From Molanna angustata (Eukaryota > Arthropoda > Insecta > Trichoptera > Molannidae), in the NCBI GenBank assembly GCA_963576475.1, contig OY754982.1, positions 12,364,546 through 12,428,545 of the forward strand: 64,000 nucleotides of DNA. The letters are read 5' to 3'. Shown piece by piece: positions 1-10,794 of the stretch (its first letter is position 1; the number at the start of each line of letters is the position of its first letter). The notes below the pieces were generated by a model, which saw only the letters and a program-made list of their open reading frames with translations, made no database searches and had not been told where the DNA came from. Both the position numbers and the translations under genes were made by a program.

Positions 1-355
1 TCGTAGTATTTACGTCGCTTTGAAGTGCAATTTACAGGTGTTTTAGTCATTATCAAGTCATGATGTGCAAATATGAGCATGCACCAACCATGATATTTAA
101 AATTATTCATTTTCAGTCATCCATGGTGTACATAGTAAAGTACACCAATGTTGAAGAATGATGAAAAGACAGCATGAACAAACAAGATAAAGAAAGTAAA
201 GAAGAAAGCAAAGAAGCAAGGAAGCAAGGAACAAAGGACAAAGGAACAAAGGAGGCGGTTATATTTCCTGCAAGAATTCAGTTAAATTAGCGAACGTGAC
301 TCATGCCAGATATTTTATATAGACGAGGATCGATGAAATTAGATAGAGAACTTAC
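1..355. other. left edge: presumed intron, purine-rich tract
   Basis: No coding region. Bases 176-256 are a degenerate purine-rich run of AAGAAAG/AAGGA/ACAAAGG units on the plus strand. If the minus-strand exon at 356-412 is real, this is the start of its first intron. Confidence 0.3.
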
Positions 356-412
356 CCAGCCTTCTTTGAACTTAAATTTCCAGTCTTTGCCGGGTAATTT
401 TGCGTAGGCCAT
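356..412 (-). CDS. candidate first coding exon of a host gene (partial)
   Basis: Read on the minus strand, an ATG at 412-410 has A at -3 and G at +4 (a perfect Kozak context). It opens a 19-codon hydrophilic, Lys-rich stretch starting MAYAKLPGKD. The stretch ends at 356, directly against a canonical splice donor (GG|GTAAGT, GT at 355-354), so the exon would end in phase 0 and the gene would continue off the left edge of the window. The frame stays open upstream to about 496 and downstream to 287, but the donor and the Kozak ATG make the short exon more convincing than the whole ORF. I do not recognise the protein. The combination of start context and donor is real; that it is a gene is inference. 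Confidence 0.45.
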
Positions 413-1079
413 AGTTGAACGATGACACCTCGTGTCGGCTGTCAGCGTTGAAAAAAAAGGCATAGATATTTCGACCCGCCTAGCTAATCCGTTCACGGCT
501 GTGTTCGCCTTACAACTTTTTTAGAAATATTGCCAATATTGCGAAGTGCGTTCGTTTAAGACATTTTTATAAACATTAAATTAAAATTATTAAATAGTGA
601 CGTGTAAATACAAAATAACGTCACATACCTCCTCTGTTAACAAAAAAAAAAGAAAAAAAAGTGTTTTGATAGTAAATTTGAAAAACAGAAATTAGTGAAT
701 ATAACTGGCATAAGTCCCATGTTCTCCAACTCAACCGAATCCCGCGAGGAAAAACACCTACAATTTAAGGATAAGGAAAATGTTAGAGTTCAAATGACAT
801 AAGTCTATGTCGCTGATAACGACATATCCTTGTCATTTAAATAACTGGTGGCAGATCTGGAACAGTTACATAATAAAAAATAACAAAAATTATCCACCAT
901 AAAAATATATAAAATTCTTAAACTAGCTGAAACAGAAAATTTTCATATTAAATAAAAATTCCAAATTTTGACATACTTGCTGTCAAGATTACTATTCATT
1001 TAAATGAACCCCTCTGTTCATAAAACAGACGTAATAACAATTATAATACAGTATTTACAGATCTAGTGGTGAACGTTTT
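413..1079. other. AT-rich stretch, possible 5' region of the minus-strand exon
   Basis: Nothing recognisable apart from an A-rich run near 640-660. Bases 413-540 are less AT-rich than the rest and would be 5' untranslated or promoter sequence of the candidate exon at 356-412. No clear TATA or initiator can be assigned. Confidence 0.2.
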
Positions 1080-1700
1080 CAGTCCACTCACGTTTGATTA
1101 TTTAACCCCTTCAATGACACTCCCGAGAAGCGTTCATTATTTTTTTTTTTTATCGATGGAAAACTAAGGAAACCCCATCTTAGCTTTTCATCTTGTCTCC
1201 ATATTGTGAGCTTGGATTAGCTATCATTTGTGCTAATTCTCATTGTGAGCTAGAATCTGCGGAAGAGGCTCTCATGTTGAAACAGCATCACTCAGATACC
1301 ATGTATCTTCAAGCATGATACAGTTATCGTGAGTCCATCCTATAAACACCTTAACTCACGATAAAAAAATTTCATCATAGGGAAAATTTAAAGTTCAGAA
1401 TATTTTCCCAGTTAAAACAGCATCATAGTCATCATATCAAATTGTGAGCTTAGCTCAGTATCATACATGCAAGTCTTAATTGTAAGCCAAGAAATGTGAA
1501 AGCTACATGTAAATCTGTCTATGAAAGATTTATGTGTCAGACATAGCAAATGTAAAATATCATTATTTTAATAATCATTATCAATAACTATAAACATCAG
1601 TTATCATGAGTACCTCCTATAAATACCTTACCCATGATAAGAAAATTCATCGGGAAGATAAATGCATAAAATTCATCCACTTTGATCCCAGATGAAAAAC
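1080..1700. repeat. diverged internally repetitive region
   Basis: A phrase of about 55 bp recurs in direct orientation at about 1320-1378 and 1585-1640 (TTATCGTGAGT / TTATCATGAGT, then CTCCTATAAATACCTTA-like sequence, then a second inverted TCATGATAA-like half). Shorter phrases (AACAGCATCA, TTGTGAGCT) also recur. Each unit contains a short inverted repeat. Relation to the 155-bp array just downstream is unclear. Confidence 0.4.
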
Positions 1701-1994
1701 ATTTTTATATTAAACAAAAGAAATTTCATACCAGCATCTTATTTCTCCATAACAAATAATAATATAATGCAATTTTAAAATCAATATTTCAAGAATGTGA
1801 TAAGTCCAATATTGAATTTGCATTACACTATTTTGATCATAACAGAATTCAATCTTAACTAAAATGTTGTTATATATCATGGTATTAGAGATCAGGTTTG
1901 GTAATAGATTACCCAATATGTCATACCTAAAAGCATCAGCTAGACAGAACATCAGAAATGTAATATCTAATGACTCAATTTAATAAAAATTTAT

Positions 1995-2575
1995 AACGTC
2001 TAATAAATTGTAACTCTTTCTATTGCACAGCAAGTGTGTCTCCTCATGTATGTCATGTAACAGTGTCTCTTCGTCATGATTAAGGACACTAGTACATACA
2101 AAATTATATAAAAAATAATCTACAAAATGACAAGAATTGAGAAAATTTGTAACATTCAATAATTTGTAATATCTTCTATCGCACACCAAGTGTGTCACCT
2201 CATGTATCTCATGTGACAGTGTCTCTTTGTTATGATTAAGGACACTAGTCCATGCAAGGTTATATAAAAATAGTCTACAGAATGATAAGATTTGAGAAAA
2301 TTTATAACGTTCAACAATTTGTAATTTCTTCTATCGCACACCAAGTGTGTCAGCTCATGTATCTCATGTGACAGTGTCTCTTTGTTATGATTAAGGACAC
2401 TAGTCCATGCAAGGTTATAAAAAATAGTTTACAGAATGATAAGATTTGAGAAAATTTATAACGTTCAACAATTTGTAATTTCTTCTATCGCACACCAAGT
2501 GTGTCACCTCATGTATCTCATGTGACAGACAATGATCAGTGTCTCTTCGTTTTGATTACATCAGACATCTAGTTG
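1995..2575. repeat. tandem array, unit about 155 bp, about 3.7 copies
   Basis: Units begin at about 1995, 2151, 2305 and 2460 with AACGTTCAACAATTTGTAAT-like sequence, so periods are 156, 154 and 155 bp. Each contains CGCACACCAAGTGTGTC, a short inverted repeat. The first unit is the most diverged, the two middle ones nearly identical, and the last is truncated and carries an insertion near 2530. This is a small satellite-like array with no coding content. Confidence 0.85.
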
Positions 2576-3317
2576 ACCAAACTAAATCTCCAGATGCATT
2601 CTACGATAACTGAGTTGGTCGGCACAGTTATCTGGAAGATGACCATGGCATTACATGCACGTGATACCATAGATATAGCTCTTATATGGTAGAAAAATGA
2701 GTGAATTATCAAATAAATTTCCTATTATTGTAATAAAAAAAAATAGAATATAATGACATTTCAGCATTTTAAGTTATACCATGACATATAACAATCAATT
2801 TCATATTACAATATGAAATTGGTATTCATAAACAAGAACATTACATATTATACAGTAACCTACATGAAACAAAAAGGAGCTCTAGATATAAACTTTTATC
2901 AAATTGATATACTTAACAATTTAAAATGTTAACTTACAAATTTGTATTTAGCACTATCACAGATTTTATAAATAAGAAAAATAACAATTTTCACTCGCGT
3001 ATAAAACTTTAGCAGGTCGATGATTTCGCTAGGAAGTTTGACAGGTAAAGAGATGATGTACCCCCTGTTGTTTTGTTTATATACTCATTATTTGGGTACT
3101 TAGGGTTCATTGAACTGTCGTCTGTAAAACAGCCTTTAGGGTATATCAGTATGAATAATTAATTATTGTTGTATACCTAAAGAGAAAGTAACACCTTTAA
3201 GTCATTACCCTTTGGTGATTGTTTTGACTGATTAATTTACTTGTGACAGAAATACCATGTTTGATGTAGGTATTTCTGCCACAGACTTTACAGACAAGAC
3301 GAAGGACCTCAGACTTA
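2576..3317. other. AT-rich stretch with one strong hairpin
   Basis: No gene seen. A compact hairpin lies at 3243-3282: arms CAGAAATACC (3247-3256) and GGTATTTCTG (3269-3278), extended outward by TGTG/CACA, with a 12-nt loop. Confidence 0.4.
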
Positions 3318-3898
3318 GTGTACCTTTATGACATAATAAACTCCAATATTGACTGTAAAGACTTTCTGAAAATTATTGACAACATATCAAACAGACGAAC
3401 AAGGCACACTTCAACGTCCTTTTTGGACAAAAAAAAACCACTAACGCCGCTCAGAATTCGCCATTGTACCGATGCCTTACCACATGTAATAATTTGGATA
3501 TCATGTATTTGGATAAAACTTTCAATAACACGTAATCTAAACCTAAGTCCTGATATTACGTCGTCTATCTCAATAAATATCTTCAAGAAAAGGCTAAAGC
3601 AAAAATACTTATCTGATAACACCTGATTACATCTTCCTCTCCTCTTCCTTTCCTTATCATTTATTTTAATATCATCACTATGAATTATTGTTCTTATATG
3701 CTATGTTGTTTAATTTTTTTTTAATTTTTCATCTGCTTTCTTTATTTTTTTTTAATGTGATTAACTTATTGCCATAGTACACATTGTTTTATATACTAAA
3801 AATTCGCTCTGGTTGGTTGGAAGAAATTGCCATCAGGCAATATGCCCGCCAATGTACTAATTATATGTACAAGAATATTCAAAAAAAATAAATGAATA
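3318..3898 (+). mobile_element. 5'-truncated non-LTR retrotransposon (family C), 3' end copy 1
   Basis: The opening reads like the C-terminus of a Jockey/CR1-type ORF2 (DIINSNIDCKDFLKIID near 3330-3380, then SPDITSSISINIFKKRL up to a stop at 3626). A 3' untranslated region follows that contains TGGTTGGTTGGAAGAAATTG, CAGGCAATATGCCCGCC and an A-rich AATAAATGAATAAT end. Copies at 12040-12598 and 15385-15845 share the C-terminus and the same 3' region, which defines the family. The coding part is internally damaged. Confidence 0.7.
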
Positions 3899-4224
3899 AT
3901 CTAAGACCAAATTGAAAAAAGTACTGCCTCAAAACAGACTCGTCTCACAAGACGAGTAGGCAGTAAATTTCCAAATAGGTACAATTGTACATAGTGCATA
4001 TTATGTATACAATAAGTCTTTTTTAAATATTGTGACTTTTTGTTATTGTAATATATGTACCTATGTAAATAATGGAAAATAAATAATTTCATTTCAGGAT
4101 CAGGAGTCAGATATTTAACTGACATAGTACATTTTGCGTCCCAGATTTCTTTATGCCTGACACTACTGTATAATCAACACCCGGCTAGTCTGGCCCTTTT
4201 TGTGCCTACATATATAACGTATGT
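3899..4224. other. unassigned stretch
   Basis: No gene seen. A small hairpin GACTCGTC-tcacaa-GACGAGT lies at 3940-3958. Confidence 0.2.
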
Positions 4225-4440
4225 ATTTTTTTAACGGCGTCGTCGGCACGTGCAATTATCAAAAAAACATAATTCCTTATTATTAACGGTGCGGCAGGCA
4301 GCAGCGTGTTCGTTAGTTTTCTCTACGTACGACCGGCACACGTGTTCCGGAACAGTTTTATGATACGTCATAACCATTTCAGGAACTGGCGAGCCACGAA
4401 TTTATTCCGTATATGCAGCCAACGGAAATTAGACGAAAAA
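4225..4440. promoter_or_regulatory. CpG-rich stretch with two perfect E-boxes
   Basis: This is much richer in CpG than its surroundings. It contains CACGTG E-boxes at 4247-4252 and 4339-4344 and a TACGTCA CRE-like site near 4364. It could be a host promoter or a remnant of a GC-rich repeat. No transcript start can be assigned from sequence alone. Confidence 0.25.
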
Positions 4441-4733
4441 CCAATTCTATAACTTATTTCATATTATTATTACGACTTACGGGTGTGGTTCAAATGTATT
4501 TTCGATATTTATTTTTATATCGACAATTCCAATGCAGAACATAATTAATAGTTACATTAAAAGCGAACTTCTTAACAGCAATAATTATTTGTAGGTACTT
4601 TTGATTGAGACAACGTTTAGATTTTCCATCCATACCCTCCACATATCCCCTGTGAGAGGTTCGTGTGTGTGTATTGCTTCATAAAAAGGAGCACGACACA
4701 CGAGTGTATCCACACACACGTGTCTCACCTAAT
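4441..4733. other. AT-rich spacer with inverted repeat
   Basis: No gene seen. It contains the left arm and most of the (GT)-rich inverted repeat at 4651-4730. Confidence 0.2.
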
Positions 4734-4853
4734 ATGGCAACATTTAAAATGGGAGATGAACCTTATAAATTGCTGAACCATGTGGGGATGTTGTATGAAA
4801 AAAATCTGTTATCAGCCGGTGTACCACAGCAAAATCTGCTCATGTACCTATGA
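4734..4853 (+). CDS. short unrecognised ORF downstream of the CpG-rich stretch
   Basis: A 39-codon ORF starts at an ATG preceded by CTAAT and followed by G. Its composition is protein-like (EPYKLLNHVGMLYEKNLL), unlike the AT-rich chance ORFs around it. It ends at TGA and no obvious splice donor is seen. Just upstream, 4651-4730 forms an imperfect inverted repeat (GTGAGA...CGTGTGTGTG against CACACACACG...TCTCAC), so it may lie in an old mobile element. The frame is also open upstream to 4665. I do not recognise the product, and it may be chance. Confidence 0.2.
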   Translation: MATFKMGDEPYKLLNHVGMLYEKNLLSAGVPQQNLLMYL

Positions 4854-4963
4854 AATTATAAAATATTTAAAAACATTAACATAATTCAATTAGGTAGTAG
4901 GTTTTGGTAGTCTTCTTTCATTCTTTCCCAATAATTATTTTCACTTTTGAATCAGATGCATTC

Positions 4964-5450
4964 ATTTTCAGTTCATTAATCATCTGTCTGAAAAGAAAAA
5001 CATATGAATCATGTATACTGCCAGTGACTACATATGCATTGGAGACCATGGCCCTTACAAAAAGAAATGTAGAAAAACTGAAATGCACACAGCGATCCAT
5101 GGAAAGATCCATGCTTGGTATAAGCCTAAGAGACAGAATAAGAAATGAGGAAATTAGGAAAAGGACCAGAGTAGCGGACGTCATGGATCGCGTAGCTACA
5201 TTGAAATGGCAATGGGCGGGACATATTGCTAGACAGGAACCCGCAAGATGGACCCCTAAAATATTGAGATGGAGACCTTGGGAAAGTAAGAGAGGCGTCG
5301 GAAGACCGCAAAAAAGATGGTCTGACGACATAGCCGCTGTGGGGGGTAGAAATTGGCTGCAAGCAGCAACCGATAGAAGGAAGTGGAAGAATATGGAAGA
5401 GGCCTATATCCAGCAGTGGAAGACAGAGGGCTGAAGAAGAAGAAGAAGAA
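4964..5450 (+). mobile_element. 5'-truncated RTE-like LINE fragment with (GAA)n tail
   Basis: The frame ending at 5434 encodes the C-terminal tail of an RTE-type ORF: LPVTTYALET, then SLRDRIRNEEIRKRT, WQWAGHIARQ, GRPQKRWSDD, ending before a TGA. It is followed by (GAA)n to 5450. Possible diverged target-site duplications flank it: GAATCAGATGCATTC (4949-4963) and GAATCATACATTC (5451-5463). The RT catalytic core is absent, so the copy is dead on arrival. Confidence 0.8.
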
Positions 5451-5544
5451 GAATCATACATTCTTAAAAATGTCTAATTATTAATTGTTCTAAATCATTC
5501 ATACTATCTGCCATTAAATCTATATTTTCTACACATATTTTTCT

Positions 5545-5750
5545 TATTTCTAGTTGTTTCTCCGGCAACCATCAGGTACTTTGTCAAATATTAATTGAAC
5601 ATCTACTCAATAACAAGTTACCACTTTCTGGAGACTAATGATATTTATCGTCTCACATATCCACAGCATATTCAAAAACGGCGTCTCCAACGGGAATCGA
5701 ACCCAGGACCTTTGGTTAGGTGTCAAGTATCTAATCAACTGAGTAATGAA
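5545..5750 (-). mobile_element. tRNA-derived SINE, family B, copy B1
   Basis: On the minus strand the head carries a B-box-like GGTTCGATTCCC around 5690-5705. A conserved body follows (GGAGACGCCGTT, TGGATATGTGAGACGATAAA, AGTCTCCAGAAAGTGG, AACTTGTTATTGAGTAGATG) and it ends in a GTTGCCGGAGAAAC-type tail. Related copies are at 18060, 25848, 28895, 37560, 48140, 48455 and 55195. Family assignment rests on shared sequence within this window. Confidence 0.7.
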
Positions 5751-7293
5751 AGGAGATTTTTTTTTAGATCTTTTACACTTAAGGCTGTTTTTACTAGTAT
5801 TATTATTTTAAACACTTTTAATGGTGAATAACTTATCAAATCACAATTTGATCGGACAAACCATTTTATTCAGTCCAGATAAGTAAGATTTACGTAAGAA
5901 ATGCTACAGATTTTTTTTATGAATTACTCTGATGCAGTAGTCAATATGTAGATTTAATATCTTTTGTTTGTTTGTATAATGGTACTATTTGTTGACTTGT
6001 ATAATATAATGAGCCTACAGTTGGGATTATAAGATTATTGTTGCAGTTTTCACCTCAGGTATCAAACTGTGGGTGACTGCTTGCATTTAATTGTATTTTG
6101 TTAATTTATATTTCTTTTTTGTTCACTTTTTTATACACTGGCTTTACTATTTATGTTAAATTATCGACCTCAATACAGGCCAGCCCTAGTATTTTTGTTA
6201 CCTGTAAAGATAAATAAATAAATAAATAGCATAGATGATTGCACGCAATCCTGTCCGCCTTAATCAATTTATGAATTTGTTTATTTATTCCATTTATGTA
6301 AGGCAATTGGAACAAAGGCGGGTTTATTGCCATAATTATATCAAATATTTAATTTTAATCACTACCGTTATTGAGTATATTATTAATTTCTCATGCGCTT
6401 TCGAAGCATTCTCGACCGGAAAATTTACACGATGTTTGTTATGCAAATCGTTTAAGTATACACAATATTATTTTATTCAAGGCTTATCATGTTGTATGAA
6501 CAGTAAAATGAACTCACGTACTTATGTATGATTTTTATTACCTACTGTAAAATATATAAAAATAATGGAATTCAACCATGTTACCGTTTCAAACACCAAG
6601 AAAACTCAATTAGGTATTGAATTATTTTTCTTGCTAGAATTAAATTGTAAAGTAAAAGAAATAAAGCAATTAGTTAATTCTAGGCATTTACATATAATTT
6701 ATTTAACGGTGTCGATGGCTATTTTGTCCTACGACGAAAATTAATATTAATATAATATAGGTACATAGTCTTGATAATGTTTCCGCAGGACGATAAAGCT
6801 ATTTACACCATAAAATAAATGCGCAGAATCAATGTTATTCTTTTATCAATTTTTTATTAATTCATAAAACTATTGTCATTATTATTTATGTTCCAGTATA
6901 AAATTTATTTCCGTGAATTGTTATATAATATATTTTATTACAAAAACTTTTACACTTTTACATTGTGAGTACAGTTAACGATACACGCCCCTTTAACGTA
7001 TGAAATTTGTTAATATTTAACGAATCGTGTTATACATTTGATATACATTGGCCCGCCCCACCTCTGTGACAACAAAGATTCAAAGTTAAATGGAAATGCT
7101 TTCCTAATAATATCCATTAATAGCCTAATATGAGAAATATTTTTGTGAATGACAGGTGCATGAAGTGGTCTTATGGCTAGTGATGAGCAAGCCGAAGACC
7201 AGCGGCCATACCCTCCACTGCCAATCCGATCCTAATGCGATACAATTTGCTAATAAATTACGTTTGTAACGGAGAATTATGCAGTAGGTAGTT
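5751..7293. other. long AT-rich stretch
   Basis: No gene or clear element seen. A short (TAAA)n tract at about 6208-6230 looks like the tail of an unidentified plus-strand LINE whose 3' region may cover 5940-6207. ORFs here are short and AT-driven. Confidence 0.25.
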
Positions 7294-7304
7294 ATGTTTT
7301 AATA

Positions 7305-7782
7305 ACTTATAGATTATTTAAAAATGCCAGCAAAATTGAAAGTAAAAGTGTACCAGACATTCGTCAGACCGGCATTCCTCTATGTCTCCGAATGCTGGAC
7401 GACTTACAATCCCTACTCTAGGCAACTGGAAACTGCTGAAATACATATATTATGTTGAGATGGGCAGCTGGAGTGTTTTTACGGGACAAAATAAATAGTT
7501 CACGCATTCATGGAGGCCCGGGCGTTACTGATATACATAGTAAGATAGAGGAAAGACAGTTGAGATGGTACGGGCACGTTGAACGCAGACCGCCAGACCA
7601 CATGGTAAACCAAGTTCTCTTCATCGAGTTACATCCAGAAGAAGTCCATAAAATTCGATTTAATTGCAGAGACATGGCCTAGGACAGAAGGACCTACAAG
7701 TCCTACAATTTGAGGACGAGGAGGGGTGACCTCAACTGTCGGCACATGTAAAGATTTGGAAAATAGCACGGGAAAAGACTTC
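7305..7782 (+). mobile_element. 5'-truncated RTE-like LINE fragment with 11-bp TSD
   Basis: The coding sequence is frameshifted. KVYQTFVRPAFLY and SECWTTYN lie near 7345-7415; after a frame change MLRWAAGVFLRDKIN and LRWYGHVERRPPDHMVNQVL follow (7452-7620). This is the post-RT C-terminal region typical of RTE-like ORFs. Direct repeats ATGTTTTAATA at 7294-7304 and 7783-7793 bracket it exactly, so the insert is 478 bp. It differs in sequence from the fragments at 4964 and 10795. Internal stops after the frameshift show decay. Confidence 0.8.
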
Positions 7783-8050
7783 ATGTTTTAATAGTAGTAC
7801 CTACGCAGACGACAGGTAGGTTAGTTATAAACAAAAATTTGATATTAGGATCAGAACCGAGTTTCAAGCGTAATGCTACAGACTGCAAATATGAATCTTT
7901 CAAAGGTTAGTGTTTAGTAATACAACGGTCATTAGTCAGGGCCAGGTTTGTAAAATAGCTGCCCATCGTCACGTAACAAATAAATTTGTACATTGAATTC
8001 AGCACTAGATAACATAATTTACCTTGTTATCTTTTGAAACAGGTCTTATA

Positions 8051-8232
8051 GGGGGCAAGTCTGGCCCAAACGGCGAAATCAAAACCCCCGTAATTACCCA
8101 TATCATGGATATAATTATCATATGGAGCTCTATGGCATCTAAATATATTGTAGAACTCCATATAATAATTTTATCCATGATATGGGTAATCGTGAGGGTT
8201 TTGATTTCGCCAGTTGGACCAGACTTGCCCCC
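8051..8232. mobile_element. palindromic MITE, family P, copy 1 (182 bp)
   Basis: This is nearly a complete palindrome. GGGGGCAAGTCTGG at the left end pairs with CCAGACTTGCCCCC at the right, and the arms run inward through GGCGAAATCAAAACCC, TTACCCATATCATGGATA and ATATGGAGCTCTA to a loop around 8135-8150. A second copy lies at 32767-32940. There is no coding capacity. TSDs were not identified. Confidence 0.85.
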
Positions 8233-8846
8233 CTGGTTGCAACATGCACAAATCCATCAAAAAATTGGTACACGAAGATTACTTTGGTAGGTTCGCGATT
8301 TACTAAAATTTTCGTACCCCACCACAAATTTTGCCGAACATCAACCTTTTGCCAAATTTAGCCACTCTTATTTACGAAACAAAAAAAATATTAACAAAAG
8401 TGTTACCCTGGTAGGGTAGACTGGGTACGGTTGAAACAAAGGACGGTTGAAACAGAGTTAATATCTCTAGAACCGTGCGTGGTAAGGTGAGGCGGTCAAG
8501 GGACGTACGAAGCGGATAACAAATTCGAACATGAAACTCAGTGATTTGATCCCCGCGCGCTGCAGTTCTTTATAGGAGACCCTATTGTGTAATGATAAGC
8601 AAAAGTAAGTATTTTTGTTCCAAGATTTTTTCAATTATTGTGGTTTATATTAAAGTGAAAGTATTGAATTTTTTTGTGTTTGAAGTAAAGCTTGTAGAAT
8701 ATGGTAGCTTGATTAGTTTTAATCTAAAATGATTGACATAGTTTACAATAAATAGATTTGTACGTAATGGGAGGTTGGGGACGGTTGAAACATTTTTTAT
8801 GGGTACGGTTGAAACAATACATTTATTTGATATTCATGTTTTCTAG

Positions 8847-9035
8847 ATGGCTAGGGTACGCGCAAGAAAGACTTCAAGGGGACAAGACGATTTATCGAGG
8901 TACAAACACGCATATGAGGAGGTAAAATCAGGAGATTCTTTACGAAAAGCGGCGGTGGCCTTAGCTATGTTTGCCACAGTAATTGTGAGTCTGAATGATT
9001 CCAAAACTAAAATTTATAACTATCTACATATGTAA
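8847..9035 (+). pseudogene. remnant of a pogo/psq-type transposase N-terminus
   Basis: The ATG opens MARVRARKTSRG followed by LSRYKHAYEEVKSGDSLRKA. This resembles the N-terminus of pogo-like transposases: a basic start, then the first helices of a Pipsqueak-type helix-turn-helix that binds DNA. The similarity stops after about 40 residues, before the recognition helix would be complete, and the frame ends at residue 62. The DDE catalytic domain is missing, so it cannot transpose by itself. The assignment rests on pattern memory of the family and on its position inside a TA-flanked element. Confidence 0.5.
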
Positions 9036-9342
9036 ATATTTTTGCTAATGCCGATGCCAATTCAATTGTTTTCATTCATTTGCTAATGCCAATTCAATTG
9101 TTTTCAATTGACTAATGCCAATTCAATTGTTTTCAGAAATATTTTATTTTAATTTTTTCAGATTTTTTTTACTAAATTTTGTTTGTTTTGTTTAAAAATA
9201 ATTCTGTTGATTTTTATTCTTTTAATAAGTACGTAAATAGTGTATGATTGTTAAGTTGTCGTATTTTCATAGACGTATCTGTTTTATGTTGTATACCAAA
9301 AATATTGAAGGCTGATTAAAAATATTGTTAAGATGTTGTTAG

Positions 9343-9465
9343 ATACATATTAAGTCTAAACATTCATAACTGATTCATATTGTTAAACGGTGCCATAATT
9401 AGTATACATATTAAGTCTAAACATTCATAACTGATTCATATTGTTAAACGGTGCCATAATTAGTA
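9343..9465. repeat. 61-bp tandem duplication inside the pogo-like element
   Basis: Two copies starting ATACATATTAAGTCTAAACA at 9343 and 9404 are essentially identical, so the duplication is recent relative to the element. Confidence 0.9.
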
Positions 9466-9775
9466 TTAGAATTTAAATAAATAATAAATATAACATGTTA
9501 TAATATTATTTTGTATTATTTGTATGTGTTTCAACTGACCCCAATCACTGTTTCAACCACCCCCCGGTATGGGGACGGTTAAAACAAATCCTTTCTTTTT
9601 TTTTAAATATGATTTTATATTAAAAATTAAACATCAGGTACTAAAATGGAACTGCATAATAGAGGACAGATATACACTCTTGTATTTAGCATATATCCAT
9701 CATCTGTCAGTTCATTAATGACAATGCAATGGACGATACAAGCTAAATTGTTTCAACTGTACCCAGTCTCCCCTA

Positions 9776-10781
9776 CACTATAAACGTAGCCGGTGGGTGT
9801 AATTCAGTGAAGACAAATTTCTCATCTGCTGGCTATTGAACAAACAAGTCAAGCGATTAACCATTATGCCACGCAGTCTAATTCTATATAACTTTTCTTT
9901 TTAAATTCTCTAAAATAAATATATTTGGTAAATAAATTATTTGCTTCGTTTTTTCGTAAGACTCAAGACCCAGTCGGATATGCTTTCACATCACTAGATG
10001 AAAGACAGTCATCGGAAAGTTTCTTATTGAAACATGTCCGACCCCGAACGGCAGGCAGACGGTGAATGCCGGTGACAGGCCGAATCAAACAATACGACAA
10101 AAGGTTTGCTGTGGGGGTCTGTCCTCTCTGCCGGCGACACTTCAATGAGGGTCTCAATACAAGTTGGCGGGCAACAAAATGTGCTCTTGATACGTTTAAA
10201 GCCAAATGTCTCGAGGGATTTACAGTGACGATTTTACTTGGGTGCGGAAAATAAATAGTGGAGTGTTGGTGTTTGAGTACAGCAATGAGTACCTACCTAC
10301 TTACCCTTTCTAAGATAGTTATACTAGCTCGAGTGTTTGTATCAATAGAATGGAAAAAAAACTTTATATTGAAAATGATCCATAGGTATAAGATGAAATA
10401 TAATTGAAGTACATGTTTCATAAATATGTTAGCTGTTTCTAAGCCGGTATCTCGCAGCAAAATTATTTTAAATTCTAACTACTCAAAAGTTATCTACTAG
10501 ACATACACATAAGTTTTTAGTTTACCGAATTATAATAACTAATAGTAATTTCGCCCTTTGTATCAAATAAGTTTAATAGTAATAATATTAGTTAATTCGT
10601 TGAATAATTAATTCAACTAATGAGGTGATCGCTTCGCCTTATAATGAACTTTTTTGTAGTTTGGAGATTATTGCAGTATCAGAGTTTTATATTATATATT
10701 AATAAAAGTAATAAAACATATATTGAGACAAAAAGATTGAGTTGCATGCAATTAACAATTTACTAGAGAAAAAACATTGAC
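9776..10781. other. unassigned stretch with a GC-richer patch at 9960-10255
   Basis: No gene recognised. The patch has open frames on both strands (10066-10254 plus and 9963-10205 minus) without motifs I can name, and it stands out in composition from the AT-rich flanks. It may be part of an unidentified element. The remainder to 10781 is AT-rich. Confidence 0.25.
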
Positions 10782-10794
10782 AAAAACAACTTTT

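Larger units (their letters stand above)
8414..9773. mobile_element. non-autonomous pogo-like DNA transposon, 1.36 kb, TA target site
   Basis: The left terminus GGGTAGACTGGGTACGGTTG (from 8414) is the inverted match of the right terminus CAACTGTACCCAGTCTCCCC (to 9773), and both ends abut TA (8412-8413 and 9774-9775). The core motif ACGGTTGAAACA or a close variant recurs at about 8427, 8443, 8780 and 8804 in direct orientation, at about 9527, 9549 and 9749 inverted, and once more direct near 9573. The motif is a plausible transposase-binding repeat. The only coding trace is the short ORF at 8847-9035. Internal duplications lie at 9060-9135 and 9343-9465. Confidence 0.8.

Noticed and set aside
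4918..5461. Minus-strand open frames of 137 and 111 codons
   Set aside because: They are antisense shadows of the RTE fragment on the plus strand.
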